From the NCBI GenBank assembly GCA_963931925.1, contig OZ007580.1, forward strand, positions 6,592,947 through 6,656,946: 64,000 nucleotides of DNA. Reading direction: 5' to 3'. The stretch is from Onchidella celtica (lineage: Eukaryota; Mollusca; Gastropoda; Systellommatophora; Onchidiidae). Under the pieces are notes generated by a model. It saw nothing but the letters and a program-made list of their open reading frames with translations, did no database searches and was not told the origin of the DNA. Positions 24,054 through 39,000 of this stretch are shown one piece after another. Position numbers and translations under genes: made by a program. Numbering within the stretch: the first letter of the stretch is position 1; every line of letters begins with the position of its first letter.

Positions 24054-27000
24054 CTGTGGAAGATAATCACAACACTTATTATTAACACTTGTATTTGTAA
24101 TTTTATAATTTATACCTTAAAGGGAATTTCTGTTAAAAAAAAAAAATTTGAAATCCACAATCAAAATTTTTGTTTATAATGAGAATATGTGCCTTAAGAA
24201 AAAACAGCCGAGGAATTTGGACAAAACCACATATTTGACAGCAATATCATTTATTCATTTTTATTTCCCTCATTTCATGTAGCAATGTGGAGAAAAAAAA
24301 ATAGAAATATATAAAAATCAGTAAACCCAACAAAAGCAGTGTAACTTTCTATTTGCTTCATTTCAACTATGCTTCCATTAGATTCAGTGCCACTTCTGTT
24401 TGCCAGTGACAAACTTTCAAGAAACTTACCTTTCCTCCTTCCATCACCAAAACTTTATCACAATCCCACACAGTATTGATTCTGTGTGCTATCATCAACA
24501 CAGTGCAACTCCGGAAACATTCCCTGATAGTTTGTTGGACCAAAGCTTCTGTAGTGGAATCCACTGATGCTGTGGCTTCATCCAGCACCAGAATCTGGAA
24601 TACAAATTTAATGTGTTCAGCATATTAGGTTGAAGAATTTACTACTGGGGCCACTATAGATTCAATGTCACTGAAGAAAGAATTAAATTGAGCACGATCA
24701 TCTTTACAGTGTACACATTAATCTTCTGCATCTCACAAATCTTTCTAACACTTCACAATGAAAGAAAACATCATGTTGTGTAATGCAGTCAAAGCACTCA
24801 GGATGAAACACAGTTTTGTGCTATGTTTCCATTAAAAAAATTTTATTCCTGCCAAAACAGAAATGGGATCATGGGCAGGAAAAAATTAAATTAACAGTAT
24901 ATCTTCTTTTTTGACAGTAAGATAGAAAGTCTCAGTGAAATTCACATTCCATACAAATGAGTCCATCAACTACAACTGTAAACCGTTAAACTGATGTCTG
25001 GCAAGAGAAGGCCTTGAGGACATAGTGAGAGGCAAGCAGAAGATGCTTTGAAGATCCAAAAATGGTATTTTAACCCTCGTCCTGTGGGAGGCCACTATAT
25101 TGGCCTCTTCACGCAAAACGCAAGGCCAATATTGTGTCCCACATTTTGCAACCTGGGTTCTGCGGGAGGCCAATTTATTGCAGACAACGCTGCCCTGCAT
25201 GTTTTGTTTATTCGGTTGCTGCGACTATCATTTTTTTCACACTAGTTTCGCTTGTTGATCTATTCTCTCACCCCTACTATGTCTAACGTAATTGTATCAT
25301 CTCATTACATTTATTACAATGCAACTATTCATCATACTCATGCAATAGTACTGACGGTCTGAAGTTCAAACTGGGGAAAATCATAGGTAAACTGTTGACT
25401 TTGATGCTGGTTGTTGTCTACATGTGAAATAAGAAGAAAGGGGCCATCTGCGTATTGAGAAACCATTCTAGGTCTGTAATAATGAATTCCGATGTAATAC
25501 TAGGGCATGCTGCCTAAGGGCATCTGTCGGTAGGTTCTTCATTCGGGAAAACTGGGAGAAAATTGCTGACTTTGTTGTTGGTCATTGTCTTTATTTGATG
25601 TGGTAATTAGAGAGTTATTGTGTTGCTTTGGTTAAACTGCTTTTCAGTACATGTATGTACTCTATGACCTGGGAAATGCATCTCTTGCTGAAGTTGTGCT
25701 AAGAAAACTAACATCATAAAATGTGGAACCTTTATACAGTGGAGGAGACGGAAGGCAAATCATGACAGATGTGGTTTGCACATTAATTGCCTGGCTTAAA
25801 AAATAATTTGTGCACTTGAATGGCCTGACTAAGAGACAAAAAAAAGCACAGAGCCCTGGGGGAAAGGATAAAATGTGTGTTAAATCGCATGTAAATGCAG
25901 AAAGTTCTTGATTATGGGCCTTCTTTTTAACACTAGAGCTTATTGCATCTCACCATAAGTACATTATCCAGATATCACGATTTATCCACTATTATTGTTG
26001 TAAACACTTCAGAAAGATCTAATTGACCCGAGGTTATCGGCAACACGTGAATGATCTGCCTACTGCCACTGGCTTTCCCTGCACAGGTCATTACGTGGAC
26101 GAGTTCACTCAGCATGGGTTAAAAAAGATCAGATGAAGGTGAAAAACATAAATCTGTGTTATAAGAACAACATCATATGTATACATCTCTGCTCTATGAA
26201 ATTTGTTACTTTCAAAAGTCTTAATTCCATTTTTCCTTATATTATTTAGCATTTGAATGTTCATTGACTACATAATTGAGTAGTGACTGAACAAAGTAGG
26301 ATAAATATTATATCCACTCACTTTACAATTCCTCAATAAAGTTCTTGCCAGACACAAAAGCTGCCTCTCTCCCATGGAAAAGTTGCGTCCATTTTCCTCA
26401 ACAAGAGTATCCAAACCATGCTCTAATGAATGGATCTGGCATAAAAATGTTAAATTTAAGACATATGATTGTCACAGTTTAATAATGAAATACTGATTTC
26501 AAGGTTAGAATGTAAAACATATGCAACTGTTTGAAAATTTCCAACACAAATATTCTCATTAAAAAAAAACAAAAAAAAACAACCATTTTCTTATATTTGA
26601 AATGTCTATGAAGCCTGCACCTTTGAAAAAAAACAAAGAAGTATTTTTCACTATTTTTGAAAAGGCAAATTAATTTCACCTCCAAAATACATTCAATTTG
26701 TGGATGTTGGACAATCACAGACTCGATCAAACAATGTGACCTCATCAGTATCATAATTCTTTAAGTTATTAAAGATGTACTATTGTGAAACAGGTTTCAG
26801 TTTGACTGAATTAGTTCCACTGTAACTAGACTCATGTCATATCAGTCTAGACACATAATACAATGCAAATAAAATAGGCATGATTAGTATGTGTCCAAAG
26901 ATATGCTTTAAAAAAAACATGAAATAAAATTAATTTTATAGAACTTTGCAGAAAATTTGTTTACCACCAACTTAAATTGCTCGCAGGATCAATTTCAGGA

Positions 27001-30000
27001 ACAAAATTGAAGTGATCTTTTCATGTGTCATGACAAAGTTATGGATGTGCAACATGATGTGTAAATAATGATGACAGATTCAAGGGTTACACATGAGAAT
27101 GAGGATTTAATGACAGGGTTTGACTAACACATAACATGGTGGAGCTTAAGATATTATCAGTAACACTTTCTAGACCAGACACAGGAAGGAAAGCCACCAA
27201 AATAAACACTTAATCACAGTGCTGGTTACCTTTGATTTTATATGACATTTGTCCAGTGCTTGCCAAAACACATCATCTGAAGTGATGGTACCTGAAGGGT
27301 CCAGGTTGTACCTAAGAATATCAAAGACATAAATACTTTCTTCATATATCAGCTGAGATCTTTTGCTTCTCAGAGGCCTCAACCTGATTCTGCTGGCTCC
27401 AATTTTCTTCATTTCATCCACCCTAAATTCTTTTAACCCACTTCAATTCTTTACAGATATGTTACTATAAAGTATCAAGTATAATAAACAAATGAAGCAA
27501 CATCCTATTAAAATTTATGGTACTTTTGTAAATTGATCTGTTTTGATGTTTTTTCTACAAGAATGCAGTGATCCTCACTGGTTAGAACATTAAATAGTCA
27601 TGTTTGGGGAAAGCATTTCTTCACTTATGGTATTAGAAATACTCAACACGTCAAGCATTTTATTTGTTTCATTCTGCATTGCAATTTTCACTTAAAAAAA
27701 TAATTTATACATAAAAAAATTCTCAGTCACATTTCCTTGAAAGGCTACATACTGAAATGAATACTGAAAACAGTAATAGATATCAGAGGAATAGAAAGTT
27801 CTATCAAAGCCATCATTCCCATGAAGGCAAATCAAAAGGGAGCTTCCAAAATATGACCCTCCTAATCGCATGGGAATGAAAAGAATGCCATTTTAATGAT
27901 ACTAAAACATAAATAAATTTGCAAATTCTATGTCTGTGACTGCAACGTTTTGTCTAGCTCTTCTCCACCCCTTTTGCTGACTTAAATGTCACACTATCTG
28001 TAGGTTCAAATACTACTGATCCTTAAGCCCTTACCTAATGGTTCCAGTAAACAAAACTGGATCTTGTACAAGAATTGATAACCTTGACCTAAGTACATCA
28101 AGTGGGACGTCACGGATGTTGATGTTATCAATAAGGATCGTGCCTGAGGCTGCTTCAGACAAGCGGAAGAGAGCAACTCCCAGTGATGATTTGCCTTAAA
28201 CAATGAAAAACATGAACATTGCAATCATTAGTTGTTGCCACTGAGATTGACTACCTTTAAGGATCTAAATGATAAAAAGTCATCTAACTACTATTAGTAC
28301 TAACAGTGTTTGCATTACACATGGCCGTGCAGGGCCGAACTACCACCAATGGAGTTTTCTTCAAGCACATCATCCTTGAAATAATTATCCTTAACCTTAA
28401 CCTAGAAGTGGGGCTGAACAAACTTGAAAGAAATACAATGTGCTTTAATTATAAGATCATATGTACCAGGTATTAAGACAGATTACTGACGAGATTTATC
28501 TATTATAATAGGAAAAATTCACAGGATTTTTAACAAAAGCCTACTGCTGCTCATACAGCTCGGATTTGCCCTAAATTTTACACATGCCTTCTTTTTGGCC
28601 TGCAGAAGGCTCTTTTTTTCAGATTTGGACAGTCCAAATGATGAATAAGTATTTTTTTTGAGTTTGCTTTGTGTCACCAATTTCACTCCCTATTCTTCCT
28701 TTTCGACGAGCCCATGATGTTATCACATCCTGCGATATATTCACTATTATTGAACAAACTGCTCAGGATTGCTTAGGATGTCAATGGACAAGAGGTGTGC
28801 AGTAAGACTTATCTCAAAACAAACCAACACACATGACAAAATAAACCTAATGGAATGGGCAAGGCAAAGCAGATCCATTCTAATCATCCAGCACTGAAAT
28901 TGATATAACCAGTTTATCCCGGGCAGGATCAGGTACCCTAGCCAGTATAAGTTAAACACATAGTTATATTTTTTATAATACCTTTGACACAAAGACATCA
29001 GATTATGTTTTAGTAAAGCTCCTTCACTAATCAAGAACAAATTGATCCAAACAATAACTCAATGAAAAAACAAATTACACACTCAATAATGCTGTTTTTG
29101 TGCTCGTCATTTAAAAAACCAGGCATACTCATTGTGGGTGATTTGAAAATTGGTTTATGAGTACCTGAACCTGAATTTCCCATAATGCCAATCTTCTCCC
29201 GAGCTTGGATCTTTAAACTGATGCCTTTAATGACTGGTGGCTGGACATCATTGTATCTCATCTTGTATTTTTTGAAGGTGATAATACCCTCACTGGGCCA
29301 ATTTGCAGGAGGTTCCACAGGATTATTTATTACCTCCCCTTCAGGATGGAGCACCTAGCATAAAAATAAATATTTATGGTTTAGCAAAATCTATTTCTTT
29401 CTTCCTAATTTGTAAGCAAAGCATGTATTTGAATGTAAATGATGAGAAATTGTAATTACTGTTGTAACTGACTTTTCTTGAGACAGAAAATGACATAATG
29501 CTTTCAAAACTATATCTCTTTGCTTGCTTTCTGGCCTCAAAGCTCATGATCTGTGATACCTAAGACGACTATTAACTCCAGCGACACAAAATATGTGAAA
29601 ATATAAGCGATAAGAGAACAGATCAAATTAACTGAATGTATCTTACAGAGGAAAGCAGAACAAAGAGATATTCCTCAAACATCCACAGATGTCCTATCTA
29701 GTGCTGGTGTCTGGCTGAGCAAAAGGTATAGTCTTCGTTCACCAAACTAATTCCCTTGGATGTTTTTTTTTTCACTTGGAGTCAAATAATACTACCTTCT
29801 AGCTGATTCTGTCCTCATCAGAGAAAAAGGGTGAAATTATCAAAAAGTTGGATTATGCCTAATCATAATTTCAGATATTTCATGAACTCTTCAAAGATGG
29901 CTGACCTGCACATGTTAAACTCTGTTTGGTCTAATGCCTATGGTGTTTGTTTTTCCAGATCAAAAAGAAGTAACGTTTTACATGGTCTCTGATATTGTCA

Positions 30001-33000
30001 ACCACACAAAACACATCTTCAGAAGCTTTCATAAAAATTTTTTTCACCAGATGTCACAGATTTATTATTTTAAATATGCCAGTGTATGAAACAACTCAAA
30101 ACATAAACACAAGGATTACTTAACTGCTTATTGTTCAAATCCCCCCCCCCCCCCTTTTCCCTTTTGTTTCTCTTTCTCTGTTTTTGTTTTCCTCAATTCT
30201 TTTCCATCGTTGACCACCCATCAAATTCTCCTAAAAGTCATTGTTCAGCCCATCTCATAGTTTCATCTTTTAGTGAAAGCAGTAAAGAAAGGACAAACCT
30301 CAACATAATCTTTTATCCGTTGTACTGATGAAAATCTGGATACTGTTTCCATTGAATGACGTAAGGTATACTGTACAAGACTAGTGATCTGTCAGGAGTG
30401 ATAATATTGAAATATGTAAATTTGTGCGACATGATTATTTCTGTCAAATAAACCTGGAAGCCGACTGCCTGAAGTAGTACAGGTAATTAATTAATGAAAA
30501 TGAAAGTACCAAATTGTGGCTATTGGACTATATCACCTTTTCTCTGATATGGATGTTATGGCATTTTCAGTCAGTCAATATTCTGTCTTCACAAACTGGC
30601 AGACATGTGACATTCCCACTGACTGCACAGATGAAGAGATCATGCCTGAACTGCTATTAAAATCACATCTTATCCATTCTTTTTTCAAAGGCAAAGATTA
30701 AGAAAACAGAAATACTGGTTTGATATTAAACAGTACCTAATCTAACTCTCATGCTGTAGCTAGCAAATTATACATCTAGTTCAGAAACATGCGATTGTCA
30801 TTTCTCAGCTTGTTAGGGTGGTCCTTGACAAATGTTGCATCCAAGAGTTAAAACCTGATCATCAGTTGAGTGCTCTATGATCTGCAGGGCTGTAACTTAC
30901 TTGTATGGCAAACGATAAGGCAAGCCCTGCCTGTGAACTGTTGTCAGAATTGAGTGTGAACACTATGAGGAATCCTGTTGCTCCTGTGACCACAATGGTC
31001 ATACAATCCAGGAACACTGCAAGCCAACGATTGGCTGCATAAAACAGGAAAAATGGGACACTGTTGCGATCCAACATCTCACAAAACCTGAAACAAAGTA
31101 TAAATAAAATATAAGCTCACAACAAAGAGCAAAAACTTCAGATTGAATGTTTCAACATTCATTAATTGCATACAAAATAATAAAAACCAAATTCAAATTA
31201 TATATAAACATCAGATATTTCAGGATTGTTCCACCAATAAGTCTCATTTCATTATCTTTAATTTCAAGGCAAACTGTTACATGTGGGAAAAGAAAAGCTG
31301 TTGAGTTCAGGGTCATTCATTTATGCATCAACAATACACTTAAATAAAAGTGTTACCAATATGAATAATATGACCTTAATTCCCTGTGCTAAGCCTATTC
31401 TAAATACAACATAAAACAAAACCTGGCAGATTATCAGGATGAGTAAATCTAAAGCTAATTTGGCAGGCTGCAATGTATTTATAACTATCTTCATCAGACT
31501 GTTTTGACAGTGCTTTGAAGCTGTGAAGTGTATGAGCTACTGAACAAAGTAAAAGTATTTATATACCTGATTTATTTAATATTCAGTTTCATAACAACTA
31601 TAATTATGTAAATGTGATACAGGCAACAGGATAGAAATCTTTGGCAAAAACCTACCTGAGATAAAACCGCTGCCCTTGATTGAATGTTTTGATGGTTGCA
31701 ATGCCTTCCACAGAGGCTGCCAGATGGCTAAGATAAGGAGATTTTGTAATGTTGTCTATGAATTTCAGTTGTTGCAAAATGGGTGCAAATATGCGAGCCA
31801 GGATGCCAAAGATGACCATGAGGGGAAGGATGGCCAGCAGATCCCAAGGGAACACAATGGAGATAAGGACAAGGGCTGATAATACTAGGAACACATTCTG
31901 AAGTAACATCTCACAATTGGCTGGCAAGCGAATATCAGCTGCAAGATATGTGAAAGAAATGGTACATTTAATAATCTATCCATGGTGAAAAAAGTGAACA
32001 TGCTGGTTAATGATAAAATTATGAATATATGAGAAAGCTAACAATAAAGGTCAATTTCAAAGAAATATGATTCAGAACTACAAAGTAATAATAGAATTTT
32101 TTTTCACTCCACTCACTGAGTGTGTGACTGAAATTTATAAAGTTTGTTTTTTTTATACCCTGGGATGAGGGTAAGGTTGTGGACCTTTCTGTGGCAAAAT
32201 TGCTGTGAAGAAATAGTGTGTCATTTTACACTTGATACACCAATCCACACTCTCCCAATTCAAGCCAGGAGGTGCAAGTTAAAAGTTTTAATTCAACAAT
32301 TATCTTTGTAGGTGATTTTTGGTATGATTATAATGTACTCATATCTATTCTATGAGGTGACTGTCTACACAGAGATGACTGAGTGCCTGCGAGATATTAA
32401 AAAGTAAACATGTGTTTGATTACTCCAAAACAAGGAAGTAATGTCAAACAATTATTTGATGCTACTGAAGAAAGTCCAAAAGGATAAAAACAATAATATG
32501 TGCCTATGAAAATGGAATTAAACTGATTAATTTGCAACTCACTTTCATCTAGGTCTGCTGAGAAGTGATTGAGTATTATACCAATGGGTGTGGTGTCAAA
32601 AAACTTCATGGGGCACTTTAAGGTCTGCTCCAGCAGTTTTTTATGGAGGTTGCTGGAAGCTTTGAGTAGAATCTGCACAGACATAATTGTAAAAATAAAT
32701 GTAACTAGTTTTGATAGCATTCATTTTCTGACATAGTAATTAATTCATTCACATCTACAAGCTGCTGAGTGTGGCTCACAAAGAAACACATTCCGCTCAC
32801 ATAATACACTGCTCTGTTCAAAATTCAAGCATTTGATGCAGGATGTTTCTTCCTTTCTGATTGTCACATGTAACTGCACAGCCTTAACAAGCTATGAACA
32901 CAGACGTTTAGAATATTATAAAATATGAGGACTGTGAGCCACCACATAAAAGTGTAAGATAAATTTATTTTAGAAATAGTTATCCTTTTTATCTGCCAGG

Positions 33001-36000
33001 GCCGACAGACTCTTTCTGCCGACCCAGCCATACAGGCAGAAACAATGGCCTCAGATGCCTATTGCACCCGGGACCACCCAACGCAGAGTTTTTAATAAGA
33101 TCCCTGAAATTATGCTCTGCTGCGGGACTAAAGATCAAAATTCAAAAACCCTAGAGCCCTGCTAGGTCTTAATATCTTATTACTTGTTTTAACTGGGGCT
33201 CTAGAGGAAAACAGTCAATTAGTGACATGTTTCATTGGAAATAAAGGGATCAAACTCCTGAAAGGGACAGTGTCCCAGAACTGCTTTTCTGTCTTCCCTT
33301 TTTTCTTGTCTTGCCCTTGCCCTTACCTTGGCGCATCCCAAAAATTAATAAATAAAAAAACACTACTAGGAAGAAACCACGAAGAACGAAGACAACAGAA
33401 AGAAAGAACAACAACAAACAAGAAAGACAAAAGAGAGAGACAATCAAGAACAGGGGGCCAACAGCACTATGCTGAGGCCCCCGAGAAACAAAAGAACTCA
33501 TCCCACCACATAAAATTAATAACTTTCAAATGTTACAATATAGAACCATCTTGGGAGTGTAGTATTCTTTGATTTCTCAGGTTTTGACAGTAATCACTAA
33601 CACTGCATTACATTTTGTAAACAATAACTTTCAGTGCTACAATATTGACAGTAAATGATGCAAACAAGATGTGTTCATTCCACATTTCCATTATATTAGT
33701 AATTACAGTATGTGAATAAAATTAATAACTTTCAAATGTTACAATATTTATGGTCAATGATAAAATTGCAAAAAAAATATTATTGATACCTTTGCAAAGA
33801 AAAATGATCTTGTCACAACAATGATGATCATGGCTAAGAGAAGCATTCCATACACTAAGGCATACATGTTGATATATGGATTGTCCACAACACTGTCCAC
33901 AGTTTCATTGCTGCTGGGGATGGTGCTCCATGTGCTGATAATGTTCCTGGAGCTGGAGTTCTGAAATTCAGAGGTAAAATTAAACGTACATGAACAACAA
34001 CTGTGAAAACAGATTGGCAATAATAATAACATCAAAGCTTTCTAGGCATTGACATGGAAATTGACAATATCATCATAGTAGATTGGGAGATAATGATTTG
34101 TATATGTTTTAGCATTCAGACATCATTCAAGTTTAAAACAGTGCAGAATCAGTTTAGCTGATTTAAATTTTCAGATTTTTGTGTAAGGATTATGTTTGAT
34201 TTTATTTTTTGTTTTGCCTTGTGGTTGAACATCCTTCTTTCATTCTCTAGCTCTGTCTACAGAGGTAGGTTACTTAAGATGTGATTCTCCAGCAGTTCAC
34301 ATTCTGCTCATATACACAGCAGATATTTTCAGGAATTTTGCCTGATGTAAGTGATGATGTCAAACAACATTTCTCTGATCTATCAAAAACATATTAAAGG
34401 TATTTGTTTTTGTTTGAATGGTGAATGATAATATTTCATTGTCTAGCAAATAAGTGGTCTCTTGTCAGCAGATCATGATTGATCCCTTTGCTGTGAATTA
34501 TTTTCTTCAAGAAATGTGCTCCTAAATGCACCTGTGAGAAGGATGATGTGCAGTTTTCAAGGCAGGGCTTGGTACAAAGTTAAATATAAATGACAGAAAG
34601 GACAGCAACTTACCACATGCCCTGAGCCTTGGTTAAGCCAGTATGCTAAGTAACCAGTTGTGACAGACTGGATGGCAATACTGACCATGTAGATCAGGAA
34701 CAGGAAGATAAAGACTGCTGTACCTCCCATAGCTCGTATGTAGGTGGTGTATGTGCTGGGTCTGACCCGGCGCTCAAGCCTGGTACTTGCTGATACTATA
34801 CTGTCAACATCAACTAGAGAATGACAAAACACCAAATATATGACATGAGTCCAAAATGTTTACATCAGCATTCCAAATGATTAAACTATCAGCTAAAATA
34901 AAACAACTACATGCCGGCCCTACCATGAAACTGCACAGTCCAAGGACCTAATTGTACAGGAGAGGAACAAAAAAAAAACGTTTTGCCTAAAATGTATTCC
35001 CTTTCTTATTTTTAGTTACAAACAGTTGAAATACATGCAAAGTTCTTCCACTTCACCAATATAGAAAGTACAATTCCTTCAAGGAGTTCATAGAATATTT
35101 GGCAAAAAAGAGTTGTCTTATTCAGCTGTGTGAATACACTTGGTGGTATCAGGACAGTGCCTGTTTTCTATTCCATCAGATAATACATACTAGTATCTGG
35201 TGTAGCAGCAGTTACAAGTGTTATCAGGAAAAATATCCTTTAAGGTTTCTTTTTACGGCTGGATAAAGTTTGGAGAGTATCCTCATCTTATTTGCCTCAG
35301 CATCTCTCTTCATGATAAATAGAAAAATCTTCTTTTTGTGTAAAAAATGTTTGTCGTAAATAAAATGCCTAAATGAACTTACTGTGACTCCAGATGACCA
35401 AATCTAACCAAATTTCCAATTTGACCAGATCGGCCATATTTCTTCAGGACAGAAACTATGTGATCACAGATGTAATACAGGAGAGATCTGGTTAAAAAGC
35501 TCCAGATATAGGAAATTTTTAACTTTGATGACAAACTGTTTCCACAGCACTTCCGCTCATACACACAATCATTATCAATGTCAAAATTGGGCAAAAAGAA
35601 AAAGTTGTATGTAGCAAAGCCTCGCGTAAGAAATAATACCCAAAACTCATTATCAGTCCATGGAAATTTGACATATAAATATTGTTCTTACAATTTTCAA
35701 AATCCGGATGGGTACTGGCAGAGGACAACATACTGAACTGATGCTGAAGTCCTGGAGACATTGACATCATGCTCAACTGCCGATCTAAGGTTTTTTTTGA
35801 CACTCTGGAAAAGCCCCGCTGAGGAACTGGGCGAACTGAGGATAATGATAAAAATGGGAGGGATAGTTTCGAGTAATTTAATAAATAATTATTGATGACA
35901 GCATATAATGTGCTTATTGATGACAGCATATAATGTGCTTATTGATGACAGCATATAATGTGCTTATTGATGACAGCATATAATGTGCTTATTGATGACA

Positions 36001-39000
36001 GCATATAATGTGCTTATTGATGACAGCATATAATGTGCTTATTGATGACAGCATATAATGTGCTTATTGATGACAGCATATAATGTGCTTATTGATGACA
36101 GCATATAATGTGCTTATTGATGACAGCATATAATGTGCTTATTGATGACAGCATATAATGTGCTTATTGATGACAGCATATAATGTGCTTATTGATGACA
36201 GCATATAATGTGCTTATTGATGACAGCATATAATGTGCTTATTGATGACAGCAAATAATGTGCTTATTGATGACAGCATATAATGTGCTTATTGATGACA
36301 GCATATAATGTGCTTATTGATGACAGCATATAATGTGCTTATTGATGACAGCATATAATGTGCTTATTGATGACAGCATATAATGAAGGCTAACAACCCC
36401 ATTAAAATCCAAATTTACATGCAGAAAATCAAGGTCCCTATGACATATTTACTAACAGAACGGTATGAACTAATTCATACATAAAAAGTGCATGTCAATT
36501 CTATCAAAGCCATGGCACACTTTGATTTCACAATTTTGAAGTTTTGAATTATCCTGTACAAGAATGCTTGAGGATCTGCACAATACACACAAAAATAGTG
36601 TACACGCAGTAGACCTGTATTCTGGAACTTGATACTGCCCTCTAAAAAACAAAATGTCAATGCAAAGAGGAAGATTGACTTGTCAACAATCTAACTGTTT
36701 CGCGGTGATGTCTGGACACATTTTTTTGTTGTGCCTAATTTACATAAAGCTAAAACTAAGACATTGAACAAAAGATGTTTTCCTGTACTCTGGAATTTCT
36801 TCAGCTCTATGGTAGTGCTTCACTCTCATAATTATAGTCATGGGTTAATGAGGTTTGCTCAGAAGAGAGTACACTTGCTGATCTTTGTGCCCAACTATAC
36901 TATTTGTTTTGGGGTCTAGGAAGACTTTGTTATGGTACAGAACTAATCCCTTCAATTATATTTCATCATTTACTTCAACCACAGTGTCACAAATCCCAGA
37001 CTGGGAGATGTAATAATGATTATAACAAGACAACAATCACGAACGAACAAGTTTAACACTTAACAGAACAACCCATCAGACTCACACATTTATTATACAT
37101 AAACATATAGATAATAGCGCAAATACAGACATTATATTATTCAATTCAACTGCCGTACAACGGCCTTCTCCCTTACGCACACTTCCTAGGGTCCACAACC
37201 CGGTAGTTACTTTCTAAAGACACTTCGGTCTCAGCTTCTCCTCTCCATGTCTTAATAGCACATTAATATTTCAATGGCACCGCAGTCTCTCAATAGCCCC
37301 TTCCTATTGCCATAACACATTAGCATTCCAATAGCACATCAACATGGCAATAGCACATTAGCATTTCAATAGCACATCAACATGGCAATAGCACATTAGC
37401 ATTTCAATAGCACATTCACAATCATATATACGTCCCTGTCGTTGGCCTGACTGCCACGACTCATGTGCTGCGACTGTCCTACACGACAGCGTCACTCCTG
37501 GCCTATGTGTGGCCTTCGGCCCTATGCTGGCCTATCCCCTGTGCTCACCGAGGCGGCTCTTCGGCCCGTCCCCGACACCTACAAAAATAACATTACATTG
37601 GTATAATACCATACCACTTCTATTCACTTCACCCCTCATTACAACTCATGAAGCGGACACACAATAGTTCACATTCCACTCACCAAACATCTTACGGTAA
37701 CACACCTCCACCGTAGTACACAATACTCACTCTCGCTACAAATCCATGAACTCAACTTACATCTATCGCTCATGGCGCACATTGCTATATACAGTATCAA
37801 GGACTTCCACATTCCTCACATATACCTACTTACATCATGGTCATAGACGAATATAATACATCAATCATAATTATCAATCATCGTTCCACCTACCAGTCAT
37901 CACTGGAAAAAACACTACTCCCAAGTCTTCCGACTGCTCTCCTTATGTTCGCCCTCTGGGGCTTTCTCCCGCTTCCGCTTCCTTGGACGTCTTAGTGTGC
38001 AGTGATAGTAATACAGCGCTCTCGCCTCATTCAGACCCCCCCCCCCCTCACTCACAACATGCACGCTTTAACGTTAACTAACAGAAGTCAATATAGGTGA
38101 GCAGCCTCACTATCCCGTGAGTCATTCCCCCACTTCCATGCCCCCGTAATCTCTGAATTCCGCTCACTCCACTCGTGACACACAGTGTCATTGCATTGTG
38201 GCTACGATATCGCGCAGTTTACATGAGTGAGAGTTTGAGTGACAATGTTTCTTTGCATTTTCATATGTACCTTCCTTTTTCCTGTCTCTGTACATCATTC
38301 TTTCCTTGAGAATCCTGTCATATTTGTTATTGTACAGCGTATAAAGCTCAGCGTACGGACTACCAGAGTTCATGAGCTCTGCGTGGCTGCCAAATGACAC
38401 AATTTGGCCATCGTGCATATACAATACTTTGTCACACTTGGGCAGATACTGGGGACAAGAAAAAACTTTGATTAGGTAAGTCAAACAGATTATACAAACC
38501 AGTCAAATAAGTATTTCAAGTGTCTGTTCCCATATGAGGCCAAATTGGGTTTTGTTTGCACAGTGAAATGTTTGGAAAGTTTTAAGGGTTGGCATGACGG
38601 TTAAACCTTTGAACCCTAGCTGACCACCTGATTTTCCTTTCACCATATCCCTAGCCTCCTGATCTTGGGTACCAATTGTTACGGCACTCTGCACTGGTTT
38701 ATTGTTGAATTGGGATATAGGCGGGTAGCGAGTCACCGGTAGGCCCCTACTGGTACACCGGTGAATAGGGTTTATCCCAACCAGCATCCCTAAGTTTACA
38801 TCAATCTGACAAAGATTTTTTAGAGGATTTCCATAGGATTGCTTGGATAACTGTATGGTTGGGTTAGCAACATAAGACTGATGTTGGCATGACCCACGTA
38901 GGAACATTGTCATTGCTTTGTTGTATTTTCCACATAGTTTACCGTATAACATGCCAGGGTCCCCTAAAAACAGCCAAGTCGAAAGTTTTTTGGATCTTGT

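Noticed and set aside
35891..36385. CRISPR-like regular repeats
   Set aside because: The units are contiguous with no spacers, in a eukaryotic intron; it is a minisatellite.
38690..38775. An ACCGGTGA palindrome as a mobile-element end
   Set aside because: The arms are only 8 bp, and no target duplication or partner copy is visible in the window.
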